Assembly: GCA_018069465.1 (NCBI GenBank) | Contig: JAGPUW010000014.1 | Coordinates: forward strand, 1 to 64,000 | Source: Gammaproteobacteria bacterium | GTDB lineage: Bacteria; Pseudomonadota; Gammaproteobacteria; Pseudomonadales; Porticoccaceae | Length of the DNA: 64,000 nt | Direction of reading: 5' to 3' | Shown: piece after piece, positions 1 through 10,376 of the stretch | Position numbering within the stretch: position 1 is the first letter of the stretch | Layout: every line of letters begins with the position of its first letter | The notes under the pieces: generated by a model | Database searches by the model: none | The model's input: only the letters and a program-made list of their open reading frames with translations | Told to the model about the DNA's origin: nothing | Translations under genes and position numbers: made by a program

Positions 1-142
<142 letters not shown>

Positions 143-160
143 ATTTTAGCGCTTTGCCAT

Positions 161-193
161 AAAAAAAGGCCGCTGTTATAGCGGCCTTTTTTT
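161..193. terminator. Rho-independent terminator after tuf
   Basis: GGCCGCT/AGCGGCC stem flanked by an A-run on the left and a T-run on the right, 19 bases after the tuf stop. The symmetric A/T tracts let it work on both strands, but its place fits the end of the str operon. Confidence 0.9.
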
Positions 194-271
194 ATGGGGT
201 GTTTTAAATCGACTGCTTATAAAATCGCAGCGAGACTATTTGTGGTCTTAAATTGGCAAATTTCAGGTAAT

Positions 272-304
272 AAAAAACCCCGACAGGAAAACTGCGGGGT
301 TTTT
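272..304 (-). terminator. Rho-independent terminator of the EF-G2 gene
   Basis: On the minus strand an ACCCCG/CGGGGT stem (with inner CAG/CTG pairs) is followed by a T-run. It begins 18 bases after the stop codon of the minus-strand EF-G gene. Together with the tuf terminator it separates two convergent transcripts. Confidence 0.85.
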
Positions 305-321
305 GTTGAGGGAAAGGCAGC

Positions 322-2406
322 TTATTTAGCGGCTTTTCTTTCCTTTGTTTCCTGGATGACTTCTTCAGAAACATTCTTCGGGCAGGGCAGGTAGTGTGAA
401 AACTCCATGGAGAACTGGCCGCGACCCGATGTCATGGTGCGCAGTGTGCCGATATAGCCGAACATTTCTGCCAGTGGTACGTCTGCTTTTACGCGTACGC
501 CAGTAACGCCTTTTTCCTGATCTTTAATCATGCCGCGGCGACGGTTGAGATCGCCGATAACGTCACCAATGTGGTCGTCGGGCGTATACACGTCGACCTT
601 CATGATGGGCTCTATGAGCTGGGGGCCGGCTTTAGGCATGGACTGGCGGTATGCACCCTTGGCGGCGATTTCGAAGGCAACAGCCGAGGAGTCAACGGCG
701 TGGAAGCCACCATCGTAAAGCTCGATTTCGACATCCAGTACGGGGAACTCGGCGAGTGGTCCCTGCGCCATCATGCCCCTAAAGCCTTTTTCAATGGCCG
801 GGAAGAATTCTTTAGGAACGTTACCGCCCACTACGACTGAATTAAAGACGTAGCCTGTGCCGGGCTCGCCGGGTTTAATGCGGTAGTCAATTTTGCCGAA
901 CTGACCAGAACCACCAGACTGCTTCTTATGTGTATAGCTGTCTTCGATGGCCTCAGTGATGGTTTCGCGGTAGGCAACCTGGGGTTGGCCAACTTCGAGT
1001 TCGACACCGTAGGTGCGCTTGAGAATGTCGACTTTAATATCGAGGTGCAGCTCGCCCATACCTTTGAGGATGGTTTCGCCAGAATCCTGGTCTGTCTCAA
1101 CACGGAAAGAGGGGTCTTCTGCAATCATTTTACCGATAGCTATACCCATTTTTTCAGAGCCGCCTTTATCCTTTGGCTTAACGGCGATGGAGATAACGGG
1201 TTCGGGGAAGATCATTGGCTCTAGTGTCACTGGATCCTTGGGGCTACAGAGGGTGTGACCTGTTTGTACGTTCTTCATACCGACGATGGCGATGATGTCG
1301 CCCGCTTGTGCGTGGTCAATCTCGTTGCGGTCGTCAGCGTGCATTTCAACCATGCGGCCAACGCGCTCGGTCTTGCCGGTATAGGAGTTGAGGATGGAGT
1401 CGCCTTTATTCAGTACGCCGGAGTAGACGCGAACAAAGGTCAGCGCACCAAAGCGGTCTTCCATGATTTTGAACGCAAGGGCTTTGAATGATTCGTCGGT
1501 AGAAACGAGAGCTACTTCACCGGTGGGTAAGCCTTCCTCATCCGTTAAAGGCTGTGGTTTAACCTCAGTGGGGCAGGGTAGGTAGTCGACAACAGCATCG
1601 AGAATAACTTGTACGCCTTTGTTCTTGAAGGCAGAGCCACAGTAAGTGGGGAAAAAGTCGAGGGCAATAGTACCTTTGCGGATACAGGCTTTAATGTCCT
1701 CCATGGCGGGCTCTTCGCCATCCATATACGTCATCATCACGTCATCGTCTTGCTCAACAGCCATTTCGATGAGCTTCTCACGATACTCTTCAACCAGATC
1801 GACCATGTCCTCGGGGACATCAGTGGTTTCGAAGTTTTCGGGTAGACCGCTGTCGTCCCAGATAAAGGCCTTGCGACTGAGGAGGTCGACAACACCGACA
1901 AAATCTTCCTCAGTGCCGATGGGTAGAACCATAACCAGAGGATTGGCGCCGAGAACTTTCTCAACCTGTCCGACAACGCGCAAGAAGTCAGCACCCATGC
2001 GGTCGAGTTTGTTGACAAAAATGATGCGCGCAACTTCCGATTCGTTGGCGTAGCGCCAGTTAGTCTCAGACTGTGGCTCAACGCCACCAGAGCCACAGAA
2101 AACACCGACGCCACCGTCGAGTACTTTGAGAGAGCGATAAACTTCGACAGTAAAATCAACGTGGCCAGGCGTGTCGATAATGTTGAAGCGGTGGTCTTTC
2201 CAGAAGCAAGTGGTAGCAGCGGATTGAATGGTAATGCCGCGCTCTTGCTCTTGTTCCATGAAGTCGGTGGTTGCCGCACCATCGTGAACTTCACCGGTTT
2301 TATGAATTTTTCCCGTCAACTTCAAGATACGTTCGGTAGTGGTCGTCTTACCGGCGTCGACGTGGGCGAAAATACCAATGTTTCTATAGAGGCTTAAGTC
2401 TGTCAT
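322..2406 (-). CDS. fusA: Elongation factor G, type 2 (EF-G2)
   Basis: A 694-residue translational GTPase with all G motifs: [12 protein letters not shown] near residue 14, RGITI near 57, DTPGH near 78 and NKLDRMG near 132, followed by EF-G domains II-V (domain IV has GGFHAVDSS, domain V has [19 protein letters not shown]). EF-G drives translocation and, with RRF, ribosome recycling. The N-terminus [20 protein letters not shown] and the phrase [13 protein letters not shown] resemble the second EF-G of Vibrio- and Shewanella-like bacteria rather than the str-operon FusA. It is transcribed toward tuf and away from rpsJ, so it interrupts the usual tuf-rpsJ junction. Its own promoter and terminator are visible. 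The canonical fusA probably lies upstream of tuf, outside the window. It could instead be the only EF-G; the window cannot decide. Confidence 0.93.
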   Translation of the reverse strand: MTDLSLYRNIGIFAHVDAGKTTTTERILKLTGKIHKTGEVHDGAATTDFMEQEQERGITIQSAATTCFWKDHRFNIIDTPGHVDFTVEVYRSLKVLDGGVGVFCGSGGVEPQSETNWRYANESEVARIIFVNKLDRMGADFLRVVGQVEKVLGANPLVMVLPIGTEEDFVGVVDLLSRKAFIWDDSGLPENFETTDVPEDMVDLVEEYREKLIEMAVEQDDDVMMTYMDGEEPAMEDIKACIRKGTIALDFFPTYCGSAFKNKGVQVILDAVVDYLPCPTEVKPQPLTDEEGLPTGEVALVSTDESFKALAFKIMEDRFGALTFVRVYSGVLNKGDSILNSYTGKTERVGRMVEMHADDRNEIDHAQAGDIIAIVGMKNVQTGHTLCSPKDPVTLEPMIFPEPVISIAVKPKDKGGSEKMGIAIGKMIAEDPSFRVETDQDSGETILKGMGELHLDIKVDILKRTYGVELEVGQPQVAYRETITEAIEDSYTHKKQSGGSGQFGKIDYRIKPGEPGTGYVFNSVVVGGNVPKEFFPAIEKGFRGMMAQGPLAEFPVLDVEIELYDGGFHAVDSSAVAFEIAAKGAYRQSMPKAGPQLIEPIMKVDVYTPDDHIGDVIGDLNRRRGMIKDQEKGVTGVRVKADVPLAEMFGYIGTLRTMTSGRGQFSMEFSHYLPCPKNVSEEVIQETKERKAAK

Positions 2407-2444
2407 TGTTTTGCTCGAGTTGATGGGACGAAAAATAGCGCGGT

Positions 2445-2473
2445 ATTATAGCGAATTTAAAGGTAAGGATGAA
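2445..2473 (-). promoter_or_regulatory. Sigma-70 promoter of the EF-G2 gene
   Basis: Minus-strand -10 TATAAT (2450-2445) is perfect. The -35 is TTCATC (2473-2468), 17 bases upstream, matching only 3 of 6. Expected transcription start is near 2438, giving an untranslated leader of about 30 bases. Confidence 0.65.
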
Positions 2474-2662
2474 CAGTAATTGCAGGAGATATGGCTGTTT
2501 TAAAGAAAAAAACTGAATAAAGAAAAGCTAACTTAGGTATTATGCGCGCCGAGAGTTGATAATGGCCCCTGTGTTAAATAATAATACTAGGTGCATTTGC
2601 GGGAAGTTCCATGGGTAGAAGGCGTCGGTTTTAAGTTATTTGCGGTTCGACTGGATTTTGTC
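2474..2662. other. Intergenic spacer between divergent EF-G2 and rpsJ promoters
   Basis: Middle part of the 359-base gap between EF-G2 and rpsJ. I see no open frame with a ribosome binding site, no hairpin terminator and no RNA gene here. The edges hold the two divergent promoters. Confidence 0.5.
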
Positions 2663-2691
2663 TTGACACCCCCCTGCATGGCCTATAACAT
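2663..2691 (+). promoter_or_regulatory. S10 operon promoter
   Basis: Perfect -35 TTGACA at 2663-2668. The -10 is either TAACAT at 2686-2691 (17-base spacing, 4 of 6) or TATAAC at 2684-2689 (15-base spacing, 5 of 6). It lies about 75 bases before rpsJ, so the leader would be only about 70 nt, much shorter than the E. coli S10 leader through which L4 acts. A GGAG ribosome binding site at 2751-2754 sits between two AGATCT copies. Confidence 0.7.
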
Positions 2692-2765
2692 TCCGCCTCC
2701 GTTTTTCGAGCTGCCAGCAACTGTTTTGATGGCGCTAAACGACTAGATCTGGAGATCTGATTTCA

Positions 2766-3077
2766 ATGCAGGGTCAATCGATTAGAATTTGTCTTAAGGC
2801 TTTCGATCACAAGTTGATCGACGCCTCGGCTGAGGAAATTGTGGCAACAGTGCGACGCACTGGGGCGCAAATCCGTGGGCCAATTCCTTTGCCAACACGC
2901 AAGGAGAGGTTCACGATTTTGACCTCGCCGCACGTAAACAAAGATGCGCGAGATCAATACGAGATTCGTACTCACAAGCGTTTACTGGACATCGTCGAGC
3001 CTACAGAAAAAACTGTAGATGCCTTGATGAAGCTGGATCTTGCAGCTGGTGTTGATGTACAGATAAGCTTAGGTTAA
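2766..3077 (+). CDS. rpsJ: 30S ribosomal protein S10
   Basis: Full-length S10 (103 aa) with the family signature spanning [15 protein letters not shown] and the THKRLLDI segment. S10 sits in the 30S head and, in known systems, also pairs with NusB/NusG in antitermination and transcription-translation coupling. First gene of the S10 operon; its start follows GGAG at 2751-2754 by 11 bases. An 82-base gap separates it from rplC, the largest inside the S10 part. Confidence 0.98.
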   Translation: MQGQSIRICLKAFDHKLIDASAEEIVATVRRTGAQIRGPIPLPTRKERFTILTSPHVNKDARDQYEIRTHKRLLDIVEPTEKTVDALMKLDLAAGVDVQISLG

Positions 3078-3159
3078 TTATTTGCCGGGCCTGGCCCGGC
3101 GGTGTAACGCTTTGAAAAGGGCGGCCATAGCGGGTAAAAGCCCCGTACACGAGGATAAA

Positions 3160-3795
3160 ATGAATATTGGAATAGTAGGTCGTAAATGCGGCATGAGCCG
3201 TGTTTTTACTGATGAGGGTACGTCTGTACCTGTGACGGTGATTGAGGTTGAACCCAATCGCGTTACTCAGTTGAAATCCGAAGAAAGCGATGGTTACAGC
3301 TCCGTGCAGGTAACTACCGGTACTCGTCGTGTTTCTCGTGTAACCAAGGCACAGGCAGGTCATTACGCCAAAGCCGGTTCAGAAGCTGGACGTGGCTTGT
3401 GGGAATTTCGCCTCGATGTCGATCAAGAGTCGCCCGAAGTTGGTGGCGCCCTCACGGTTGAGCAATTTGAAGCAGGTCAGAATGTTGATGTTTCAGGTGT
3501 CTCTAAGGGTAAGGGTTTTGCTGGCGTAATTAAGCGCTGGAACTTCCAGATGCAGGATGCAACTCACGGTAACTCGCTCGCCCACAGAGCTCCCGGTTCC
3601 ATCGGTCAAAACCAGACGCCTGGTCGAGTCTTCAAAGGAAAGAAGATGGCTGGCCACATGGGCTCGCGAAATGTGACGACGCAAAATCTTGAGGTTATCC
3701 GCGTCGACGCTGAGCGTAATTTATTGTTGGTTAAAGGTGCTGTGCCTGGCGCAACCGGCGGAACAGTCATCGTTCGACCAGCAGTAAAGGTCTGA
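3160..3795 (+). CDS. rplC: 50S ribosomal protein L3
   Basis: 211-residue L3 starting [14 protein letters not shown]. An in-frame start exists 78 bases earlier, but the ATG at 3160 matches the family N-terminus and follows a GAGGA site at 3151-3155. The loop with [20 protein letters not shown], which reaches toward the peptidyl transferase centre and carries the glutamine methylated by PrmB in E. coli, is intact. Ten bases separate it from rplD. Confidence 0.97.
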   Translation: MNIGIVGRKCGMSRVFTDEGTSVPVTVIEVEPNRVTQLKSEESDGYSSVQVTTGTRRVSRVTKAQAGHYAKAGSEAGRGLWEFRLDVDQESPEVGGALTVEQFEAGQNVDVSGVSKGKGFAGVIKRWNFQMQDATHGNSLAHRAPGSIGQNQTPGRVFKGKKMAGHMGSRNVTTQNLEVIRVDAERNLLLVKGAVPGATGGTVIVRPAVKV

Positions 3796-3805
3796 GGGGT
3801 TAGCT

Positions 3806-4420
3806 ATGGAGTTGAATATTGCGACACCGACAGGCGTAAATGGCACAATTAATGTGTCAGATGAAGCCTTCGGTAAAGAATTTAATGGTGACCTTGTGCA
3901 CCAGGCCGTCGTCGCCTATATGGCTGGTGGCCGGCAGGGTACTCGGGCGCAGAAGACCCGTTCCGACGTCTCGGGTGGTGGTAAGAAACCCTGGCGTCAA
4001 AAAGGTACTGGCCGTGCACGATCTGGTACCATCCGCAGCCCAATTTGGCGTTCAGGTGGTGTTACGTTTGCCGCTCGTCCGCAAGATCACTCGCAGAAAA
4101 TAAACCGCAAGATGTATCGAGCTGCAATGCGCTCCATACTATCTGAGTTGGCGCGCCAGGATCGTCTGGTGGTCGTCGAGTCTTTCGATATTGAAGAGCC
4201 TAAAACCAAGGCCTTAGTGAGTCGTCTCGGTGAGTTTGGCCTCAGTGACGTGCTTATTGTCACCGAAGAGGTTAACGAAAACTTGTACCTCTCGGCGCGC
4301 AACCTGCACAAGGTTGAAGTACGCGATGCCCTCGCGGTCGATCCGGTAACATTGATTCGCTGTGAAAAGGTAATGGTGACTGTGCCTGCGATTAAAAAAA
4401 TTGAGGAGATGCTGGGATGA
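3806..4420 (+). CDS. rplD: 50S ribosomal protein L4
   Basis: 204 aa L4. The tunnel-lining extended loop is recognisable ([20 protein letters not shown] followed by [13 protein letters not shown]). In E. coli L4 also represses its own S10 operon; whether it does so here is doubtful given the short leader before rpsJ. The last four bases (ATGA) overlap the start of rplW, so the two genes are translationally coupled. Confidence 0.97.
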   Translation: MELNIATPTGVNGTINVSDEAFGKEFNGDLVHQAVVAYMAGGRQGTRAQKTRSDVSGGGKKPWRQKGTGRARSGTIRSPIWRSGGVTFAARPQDHSQKINRKMYRAAMRSILSELARQDRLVVVESFDIEEPKTKALVSRLGEFGLSDVLIVTEEVNENLYLSARNLHKVEVRDALAVDPVTLIRCEKVMVTVPAIKKIEEMLG

Positions 4421-4713
4421 ACAAAGAAAGCATCTTCAAAGTGCTGTTGGCACCGCATGTTAGTGAAAAAGCGAGCATGGTTGCCGATGCAGGTAACCAG
4501 GTGGTCTTTAAAGTGGCGACAACTGCCACCAAGCGCGAAGTTAAAGCTGCAGTAGAAGCTTTGTTCGAAGTGCAGGTTAAGGATGTTCGTGTAATGAATG
4601 TCAAAGGCAAGACGCGACGCACCAAAGGCGGTCTTGGTAAATGTTCTGACTGGAAAAAAGCCTACGTCAATCTGGCTGCCGGTCAGGATATCGATTTTAT
4701 GGCGATTGGGTAA
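4417..4713 (+). CDS. rplW: 50S ribosomal protein L23
   Basis: 98 aa L23 with the N-terminal [12 protein letters not shown] motif and the VNVKGKTRR-type loop (here [15 protein letters not shown]). L23 lines the exit tunnel opening and docks trigger factor and the signal recognition particle. It overlaps rplD by 4 bases and precedes rplB by 12. Confidence 0.97.
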   Translation: MNKESIFKVLLAPHVSEKASMVADAGNQVVFKVATTATKREVKAAVEALFEVQVKDVRVMNVKGKTRRTKGGLGKCSDWKKAYVNLAAGQDIDFMAIG

Positions 4714-4725
4714 GGAGCGTTTACT

Positions 4726-5550
4726 ATGCCAGTAGTTAAGAGAAAACCAACCTCCCCCGGGCGCCGTCACGTTGTTAGTGTGGTGCACGCCGACCTGCAT
4801 AAGGGTGCGCCCTATGCGCCTTTGCTTGAGAAACAAAGCAAAAGCGGTGGTCGTAATAACGCGGGTCGTATCAGTGTTCGTCATATCGGTGGTGGTCATA
4901 AGCAGCACTACCGAGTTATTGACTTTAAGCGTAATAAAGATGGTATTCCCGCCACAGTGGAGCGTCTTGAGTACGATCCCAACCGCACAGCGAATATTGC
5001 CCTGGTTTGTTACAAAGATGGTGAGCGTCGCTACATTATCGCGCCCAAAGGCCTAAAGGCCGGTGAGGTACTAGAGTCTGGTGCTGCCGCAGCCATTAAG
5101 GTGGGCAATACATTGCCACTGCGCAACATCCCGGTAGGTAGTGTTCTTCACTGCGTCGAGATGAAGCCTGGCAAAGGCGCACAGCTTGCGCGCAGCGCTG
5201 GTACTTCGTTGCAGCTGGTTGCTCGTGAAGGCCGTCATGCAACTCTGCGCTTGCGTAGCGGTGAGATGCGCAAAGTGTTATCCGACTGTCGTGCGACACT
5301 CGGTGAAGTTTCTAACAGCGAGCATAGTTTGCGCTCGTTAGGTAAGGCGGGTGCATCTCGCTGGCGTGGTGTTCGTCCAACCGTTCGCGGTGTGGTGATG
5401 AACCCGGTTGATCACCCCCATGGTGGTGGTGAGGGTCGGACCTCTGGAGGTCGTCACCCTGTGAGTCCATGGGGTATGCCAACCAAAGGGTACAAGACCC
5501 GTAAAAACAAGCGAACTGACAGTATGATTGTTCGTCGTCGCGGTAAATAA
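4726..5550 (+). CDS. rplB: 50S ribosomal protein L2
   Basis: 274 aa L2, the usual length. The SRRRVIDFKR-type RNA-binding region appears as [16 protein letters not shown], and the C-terminal [20 protein letters not shown] segment contains the conserved histidine near the peptidyl transferase centre. It has an AAGGAG ribosome binding site. Downstream rpsS starts 26 bases later. Confidence 0.98.
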   Translation: MPVVKRKPTSPGRRHVVSVVHADLHKGAPYAPLLEKQSKSGGRNNAGRISVRHIGGGHKQHYRVIDFKRNKDGIPATVERLEYDPNRTANIALVCYKDGERRYIIAPKGLKAGEVLESGAAAAIKVGNTLPLRNIPVGSVLHCVEMKPGKGAQLARSAGTSLQLVAREGRHATLRLRSGEMRKVLSDCRATLGEVSNSEHSLRSLGKAGASRWRGVRPTVRGVVMNPVDHPHGGGEGRTSGGRHPVSPWGMPTKGYKTRKNKRTDSMIVRRRGK

Positions 5551-5576
5551 CGCGCTATTAATACGAGGATATAATT

Positions 5577-5852
5577 GTGGCACGTTCGCTTAAAAAAGGA
5601 CCGTTTATTGATTTCCACCTGATTAAAAAGGTGGAAGTTGCAGCAGAGCAAAATGATCGCCGACCTATTAAGACCTGGTCGCGTCGTTCAATGATTTTGC
5701 CTCAGATGGTGGGTTTGACAATCGCCGTTCATAACGGACGCCTCCATGTTCCAGTCATGGTTACCGAAGAAATGGTCGGGCACAAGTTGGGCGAGTTTGC
5801 GCCGACGCGAACCTATCGCGGACATGTTGCTGACAAAAAGGCGCGGCGTTAG
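5577..5852 (+). CDS. rpsS: 30S ribosomal protein S19
   Basis: 91 aa S19 beginning at a GTG codon ([14 protein letters not shown] follows), with an ACGAGGA ribosome binding site. Family features [15 protein letters not shown] and [15 protein letters not shown] are intact. S19 lies in the 30S head, near the A-site finger and S13. The next gene rplV also uses GTG. Confidence 0.97.
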   Translation: MARSLKKGPFIDFHLIKKVEVAAEQNDRRPIKTWSRRSMILPQMVGLTIAVHNGRLHVPVMVTEEMVGHKLGEFAPTRTYRGHVADKKARR

Positions 5853-5878
5853 TCGCTGGCTTGTAAGGGGTAATAATT

Positions 5879-6208
5879 GTGGAAGTAGCTGCGAAATTAA
5901 AAGGCGCTCAGTTGTCAGCGCAAAAGGCTCGCCTGATCGCTGATCAGGTGCGCGGTAAGCCGGTAGAGCAGGCGCTCGACATCCTTTCTTTCAGTAACCG
6001 CAAAGGCGCGGCTATTGTTAAAAAGGTGCTTGAGTCGGCCATTGCAAATGCCGAGCACAACGAAGGTGCAGATGTTGACGAGTTGAAAGTATCAACTGTC
6101 TTCGTCGATGAGGGTGTGACCATGAAGCGTCTTATGCCCAGAGCAAAGGGGCGCGCTGATCGAATCTTGAAGCGTTCGTGTCATATCACCGTAAAAGTTG
6201 CTGGATAA
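5879..6208 (+). CDS. rplV: 50S ribosomal protein L22
   Basis: 109 aa L22 from a GTG start ([20 protein letters not shown]). The long beta-hairpin that reaches into the exit tunnel, the site of macrolide-resistance mutations in other bacteria, is the [17 protein letters not shown] region. The ribosome binding site is AAGGGG at 5866-5871. Spacing to rpsC is 18 bases. Confidence 0.97.
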   Translation: MEVAAKLKGAQLSAQKARLIADQVRGKPVEQALDILSFSNRKGAAIVKKVLESAIANAEHNEGADVDELKVSTVFVDEGVTMKRLMPRAKGRADRILKRSCHITVKVAG

Positions 6209-6226
6209 TTAGGCTTAGGAGCTGAC

Positions 6227-6892
6227 ATGGGTCAGAAAGTACATCCAATTGGTATAAGGCTGGGTATTGTTAAAAAACATACCTCAGTCTGGTATGCAGA
6301 CAAGGCAGACTACGCAGTAAAGCTTAACAGCGATCTGCGTGTGCGTAGCATGATACAAAAGCGTTTGGCTCACGCCTCCGTTAGTCGTGTTGATATTGAG
6401 CGTCCCTCGGCATCCGCGAGGATTACCATTCACACTGCTCGCCCCGGTATTGTTATCGGTAAGCGTGGTGAAGACGTTGACAAACTGCGAGCCGCAGTCT
6501 CCGCAGAGATGGGTGTGCCGGTTCATATCAATATTGAAGAGATTCGCAAGCCCGATCTCGATGCGACCTTGGTTGCGCAGAATGTCGCGCAGCAGCTTGA
6601 GCGCCGGGTTATGTTTCGTCGCGCCATGAAGCGCGCCGTGCAAAACGCCATGCGCCAGGGTGCGAAGGGTGTCAAGATTCAAATCGGTGGCCGTTTGGGT
6701 GGTGCAGAAATTGCGCGCTCTGAATGGTATCGCGAAGGACGCGTGCCGTTGCACACCTTCCGTGCGGATATCGATTATGCCCATGCAGAGGCAGCGACAA
6801 CCTACGGTATCGTCGGTGTCAAGGTTTGGATATTTAAAGGCGAAGTACTGGGTAGTGACGAAGCAGAGCCTGCCCAGGCTAAAAAGAAGTAA
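6227..6892 (+). CDS. rpsC: 30S ribosomal protein S3
   Basis: 221 aa S3. The N-terminal [14 protein letters not shown], the KH type-2 loop [14 protein letters not shown] and the C-terminal [20 protein letters not shown] are all present. With S4 and S5 it forms the mRNA entry tunnel and helicase centre. The C-terminus is short and lysine-rich (AQAKKK). Confidence 0.98.
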   Translation: MGQKVHPIGIRLGIVKKHTSVWYADKADYAVKLNSDLRVRSMIQKRLAHASVSRVDIERPSASARITIHTARPGIVIGKRGEDVDKLRAAVSAEMGVPVHINIEEIRKPDLDATLVAQNVAQQLERRVMFRRAMKRAVQNAMRQGAKGVKIQIGGRLGGAEIARSEWYREGRVPLHTFRADIDYAHAEAATTYGIVGVKVWIFKGEVLGSDEAEPAQAKKK

Positions 6893-6915
6893 TTTGCGAA
6901 TAAGGGTCGAGCGAG

Positions 6916-7329
6916 ATGCTGCAACCGAAACGAACAAAATACCGCAAGATGCACAAAGGCCGAAATCGCGGCTTGGCGCAACGCGGGAGTAAGATTAGCT
7001 TTGGCGAATACGGGCTGAAAGCAGTGGGTCGTGGGCGCTTAACAGCGCGCCAGATTGAAGCTGCACGACGAGCCATGACGCGTCACGTTAAGCGTGGTGG
7101 TAAGATCTGGATCCGCGTTTTCCCTGATAAGCCAATTACTCAAAAGCCTCTTGAGGTCAGAATGGGTAAGGGTAAGGGTAACGTCGAATACTGGGTGGCA
7201 CTTATCCAGCCAGGGCGAGTACTCTATGAAATGGAAGGTGTCTCTGAAGAGATAGCGCGCGAGGCATTTGATCTCGCTGCTGCCAAGCTGCCTATCCAGA
7301 CAACTTTTGTTAAGCGGACGGTAATGTGA
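6916..7329 (+). CDS. rplP: 50S ribosomal protein L16
   Basis: 137 aa L16 starting [16 protein letters not shown]. It binds near the A-site and P-site tRNA elbows. The basic segment [19 protein letters not shown] is conserved, including the arginine that the oxygenase RoxA/YcfD hydroxylates in E. coli. Its stop overlaps the ATG of rpmC. Confidence 0.97.
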   Translation: MLQPKRTKYRKMHKGRNRGLAQRGSKISFGEYGLKAVGRGRLTARQIEAARRAMTRHVKRGGKIWIRVFPDKPITQKPLEVRMGKGKGNVEYWVALIQPGRVLYEMEGVSEEIAREAFDLAAAKLPIQTTFVKRTVM

Positions 7330-7532
7330 TGAAAGCTAGTGAACTTCGTGAGAAAAGCACCGAAGAGCTCAACACAGCCATCCTCGGCGAACTCGAAACT
7401 CAGTTCAAACTGAGAATGAAGCGTTCAACGGGTCAACTCAACGAAAGCCATGAGATGAAAGTTGCACGACGCAATGTGGCGCGCATTAAGACCGTCCTCA
7501 ACGAGAAAGCAAACGAAGCAGGTGGTCAGTAA
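7329..7532 (+). CDS. rpmC: 50S ribosomal protein L29
   Basis: 67 aa helical-hairpin protein [15 protein letters not shown], near the exit tunnel beside L23. I chose the ATG at 7329, which overlaps the rplP TGA; a GTG three bases earlier is also in frame. Its TAA overlaps the ATG of rpsQ by one base, so rplP-rpmC-rpsQ are translationally coupled. Confidence 0.96.
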   Translation: MKASELREKSTEELNTAILGELETQFKLRMKRSTGQLNESHEMKVARRNVARIKTVLNEKANEAGGQ

Positions 7533-7795
7533 TGACAGCAAGCAATACGGCGCGGACACTCTCCGGCAGAGTCGTCAGTGACAAAATGGATAAAACCGTC
7601 ACGGTTTTGATTGAGCGGCGGGTAAAGCACGCGCTCTACGGCAAATATATTAGCCGCTCCACAAAGCTTAAGGCACACGATGAGGCTAATGAGTGCCGTG
7701 CTGGTGATCTTGTCACCATCGCAGAAACTCGCCCTCTATCAAAAACCAAGTCCTGGGCTTTGGTTAACATCGACGAGCGCGCTGCTGAAGTTTAA
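7532..7795 (+). CDS. rpsQ: 30S ribosomal protein S17
   Basis: 87 aa S17, an OB-fold primary 16S rRNA binder. [25 protein letters not shown] and the [11 protein letters not shown] signature are clear (the first is described by its ends, MDKTVTV and YGKYI). Last gene of the S10-type unit by convention; 31 bases separate it from rplN. Confidence 0.97.
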   Translation: MTASNTARTLSGRVVSDKMDKTVTVLIERRVKHALYGKYISRSTKLKAHDEANECRAGDLVTIAETRPLSKTKSWALVNIDERAAEV

Positions 7796-7826
7796 AACGC
7801 CGCGTGGCACAGGTTTGGAGTAGGGA

Positions 7827-8195
7827 ATGATACAGACACAAAGTTATCTCGATGTGGCCGATAATAGCGGTGCACGCAGAGTTATGTGCATCAAGGTGCT
7901 AGGTGGATCGCACCGCCGTTACGCTTCAGTGGGTGACATTATTAAAGTTACCGTTAAAGAAGCCATCCCACGGGGTAAGGTTAAAAAAGGTCAGGTCATG
8001 AATGCAGTTGTGGTTCGCACTCGTAAAGGTGTGCGTCGCTCCGACGGTAGTCTGATCAAGTTTGGCGACAACGCTGCTGTGCTTTTAAACGCACAAAATG
8101 CGCCCATCGGTACGCGAATTTTTGGCCCGGTTACACGGGAACTGCGTAGCGAACGCTTTATGAAAATTATCTCACTGGCACCCGAAGTACTTTAG
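7827..8195 (+). CDS. rplN: 50S ribosomal protein L14
   Basis: 122 aa L14 with [17 protein letters not shown] at the N-terminus and the [18 protein letters not shown] core. L14 lies at the subunit interface and is the docking point of the silencing factor RsfS in other bacteria. First gene of the spc block. A GGAG motif (7815-7818) and an AGGG motif (7821-7824) precede the start. Confidence 0.97.
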   Translation: MIQTQSYLDVADNSGARRVMCIKVLGGSHRRYASVGDIIKVTVKEAIPRGKVKKGQVMNAVVVRTRKGVRRSDGSLIKFGDNAAVLLNAQNAPIGTRIFGPVTRELRSERFMKIISLAPEVL

Positions 8196-8213
8196 GTATA
8201 GCAGGCAAATATT

Positions 8214-8540
8214 ATGGCGATGAAAAAAATCAGACGCGATGATGACGTTATCGTTATTGCCGGTCGTGATAAAGGTAAGCGGGGAAAAGTCCTCAAAGTA
8301 TTGACTGATGGCCGTGCGTTGGTGTCGGGAATACAGATTATCAAGAAGCACCAAAAGCCCAACCCGCAGCTGGGTGTACAGGGCGGTATTATTGAGAAAG
8401 AAGCACCAATCGATGCGTCTAATCTGGCTATCTTTAATCCAGAGAGCAGCAAGGCTGACCGAGTTGGTTTCAATGTGTCGGAAGACGGCAAAAAAATCCG
8501 AGTATTTAAATCCACCGGCCAGGCCGTGGACGCCAAGTAG
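8214..8540 (+). CDS. rplX: 50S ribosomal protein L24
   Basis: 108 aa L24 with the KOW motif [18 protein letters not shown] (about residues 13-30). An assembly-initiating 23S rRNA binder near the exit tunnel. Two start codons, ATG-GCG-ATG, lie six bases apart; I used the first. Spacing to rplE is 10 bases. Confidence 0.96.
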   Translation: MAMKKIRRDDDVIVIAGRDKGKRGKVLKVLTDGRALVSGIQIIKKHQKPNPQLGVQGGIIEKEAPIDASNLAIFNPESSKADRVGFNVSEDGKKIRVFKSTGQAVDAK

Positions 8541-8550
8541 GGTAATATAG

Positions 8551-9096
8551 ATGGCAAGGCTCAAAGAATTATACAAATCAGAAATCGCGGCTAAGCTCAA
8601 AGACGAGCTGGGCCTTGACAATGTGATGGAAGTTCCTCGCATCAGCAAAATCACACTCAATATGGGTGTTGGTGAAGCACTGGCCGATAAAAAGGCCCTC
8701 GACCACGCGGTGCGTGATCTCGAGACCATTGCGGGACAAAAGGTTGTAGTCAATCTGGCGCGCAAGTCGATCGCTGGCTTCAAAGTCCGCGAGGGCTGGC
8801 CCATTGGTTGTAAGGTAACCCTGCGCAGTGACCGCATGTACGAGTTTCTGGAGCGCCTGGTAGATGTTGCCATTCCGCGTATCCGAGACTTTCGCGGCAT
8901 CAGCCCTAAGTCTTTTGACGGTCGTGGCAATTTCGCGATGGGTGTTACCGAGCAGATTATTTTCCCCGAAATTGACTACGATAAAATTGACAAGCTTCGC
9001 GGGCTCGACATCACTATTACAACGACTGCACGCACTAACGACGAAGGTCGAGCACTGCTAAGAGCGTTTAATTTCCCCCTCAAAGGTGATAAATAG
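8551..9096 (+). CDS. rplE: 50S ribosomal protein L5
   Basis: 181 aa L5 (family about 179) with [18 protein letters not shown] and the RDFRGIS / [20 protein letters not shown] core. Binds 5S rRNA in the central protuberance. Its stop lies 2 bases before the rpsN start. Confidence 0.97.
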   Translation: MARLKELYKSEIAAKLKDELGLDNVMEVPRISKITLNMGVGEALADKKALDHAVRDLETIAGQKVVVNLARKSIAGFKVREGWPIGCKVTLRSDRMYEFLERLVDVAIPRIRDFRGISPKSFDGRGNFAMGVTEQIIFPEIDYDKIDKLRGLDITITTTARTNDEGRALLRAFNFPLKGDK

Positions 9097-9098
9097 TC

Positions 9099-9404
9099 AT
9101 GGCTAAAACATCGATGGTTGAGCGTGAAAAAAAACGCACCAAGCTGGTTGCCAAACATGCCGAGAAACGGGCCGCCATTAAGGCAGTGATTGCCAATGTC
9201 GGCTCGACTGCCGAAGAACGCTGGGAAGCTCAATTGCAGCTGCAGAAATTGCCGCGCGATTCTAGTGCTTCTCGCCAGCGACGTCGTTGTCAAATTACTG
9301 GACGCCCACATGGCGTCTACCGAAAGTTTGGTCTTTGCCGCAACAAGCTTCGCGAAGCAGCGATGCGCGGCGATGTCCCTGGTCTTGTTAAGGCTAGCTG
9401 GTAG
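9099..9404 (+). CDS. rpsN: 30S ribosomal protein S14, zinc-independent form
   Basis: 101 aa long-form S14. The CxxC pairs of the zinc-binding form are missing; the C-terminal [20 protein letters not shown] and [18 protein letters not shown] are normal. Being the C-minus type, it does not respond to zinc starvation, in contrast to the zinc-type L36 encoded downstream. Confidence 0.97.
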   Translation: MAKTSMVEREKKRTKLVAKHAEKRAAIKAVIANVGSTAEERWEAQLQLQKLPRDSSASRQRRRCQITGRPHGVYRKFGLCRNKLREAAMRGDVPGLVKASW

Positions 9405-9425
9405 AGCCGGGAAGAGGAATTACAC

Positions 9426-9818
9426 ATGAGTATGCAAGATCCCTTATCAGATATGTTGACCCGCATTCGGAACGCGAACACGCGATCCAAGGTGAGCGTA
9501 ACTATGCCGTCTTCTAAGTTGAAGATTGCCGTGGCCAATGTGCTACAACAAGAAGGTTACATAACCGGCTACAGTGTTGCTGAAGGTAGCAAAGCTGAGT
9601 TGAGCATAGAGTTAAAATATTTCGAAGGGCGCCCGGTCATCGAAGAGATCGATCGTTTTAGTCGCCCTGGTTTGCGTCGCTATGCTGGTGCAACTGAATT
9701 ACCCAATGTTCGTGCTGGTCTCGGTATTGCTATTGTCTCTACCAGTAAAGGTGTTATGACCGACCGCGCAGCACGCAGTGCTGGTGTTGGCGGCGAAGTG
9801 CTTTGCACAGTCTTTTAA
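9426..9818 (+). CDS. rpsH: 30S ribosomal protein S8
   Basis: 130 aa S8: [17 protein letters not shown] at the N-terminus and the [17 protein letters not shown] / GGEVLC C-terminus. In E. coli S8 represses the spc operon by binding rplE mRNA; I could not identify that site here by eye. AGAGGAA ribosome binding site at 9413-9419. Confidence 0.97.
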   Translation: MSMQDPLSDMLTRIRNANTRSKVSVTMPSSKLKIAVANVLQQEGYITGYSVAEGSKAELSIELKYFEGRPVIEEIDRFSRPGLRRYAGATELPNVRAGLGIAIVSTSKGVMTDRAARSAGVGGEVLCTVF

Positions 9819-9833
9819 CGGGAATTATCTAAG

Positions 9834-10367
9834 ATGTCTAGAGTAGCAAAAAACCCAGTGCCGATACCCAAGGGTGTCGAGGTCAAGCTGAGCGCTGGAG
9901 AGATCTCCGTAAAAGGCGCCGGCGGACAGCTAAATCTGGCCTACAACAATGCTGTTGAAGTTTCTGAGGCGGATAACGTTCTTACTTTTGTCTCCAAAGA
10001 CGGCAGTCGCACAGGCCTTAGCCAGGCGGGCACAGTAAGGGCCTTAGTTAATAACATGGTGGTTGGTGTCACTGCGGGCTTTGAAAAAAAGCTGCAACTG
10101 GTTGGTGTTGGTTATCGTGTGGCGGTGCAGGGAGATAAATTAAATCTTACCCTCGGCTTCTCTCACCCGGTGGCTTATAAACTGCCTAAAGGTGTCACTG
10201 CTGAAGCGGCTAGCCAAACTGATCTTGTGCTCAAGTCTGCTGACAAGCAATTACTAGGGCAGGTTGCCTCTGAGATTCGCGCCTATCGTCCGCCAGAGCC
10301 CTACAAGGGTAAGGGTGTAAGGTATGCCGATGAGCATGTAGTTCGTAAAGAAGCGAAGAAGAAATAG
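9834..10367 (+). CDS. rplF: 50S ribosomal protein L6
   Basis: 177 aa L6, two repeated domains. [17 protein letters not shown] at the start and the [14 protein letters not shown] signature near the C-terminus. Located at the base of the L7/L12 stalk next to the GTPase centre. Confidence 0.97.
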   Translation: MSRVAKNPVPIPKGVEVKLSAGEISVKGAGGQLNLAYNNAVEVSEADNVLTFVSKDGSRTGLSQAGTVRALVNNMVVGVTAGFEKKLQLVGVGYRVAVQGDKLNLTLGFSHPVAYKLPKGVTAEAASQTDLVLKSADKQLLGQVASEIRAYRPPEPYKGKGVRYADEHVVRKEAKKK

Positions 10368-10376
10368 GTTCAAGTG

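Noticed and set aside
831-1124. Open frame of 97 codons on the minus strand within the EF-G2 gene
   Set aside because: Out-of-frame shadow of a conserved gene, no ribosome binding site or family match. The same applies to many frames opposite or across the core genes.
4087-4908. 273-codon antisense frame across rplD, rplW and rplB
   Set aside because: Lies opposite three conserved ribosomal genes and has low-complexity, non-protein-like sequence.
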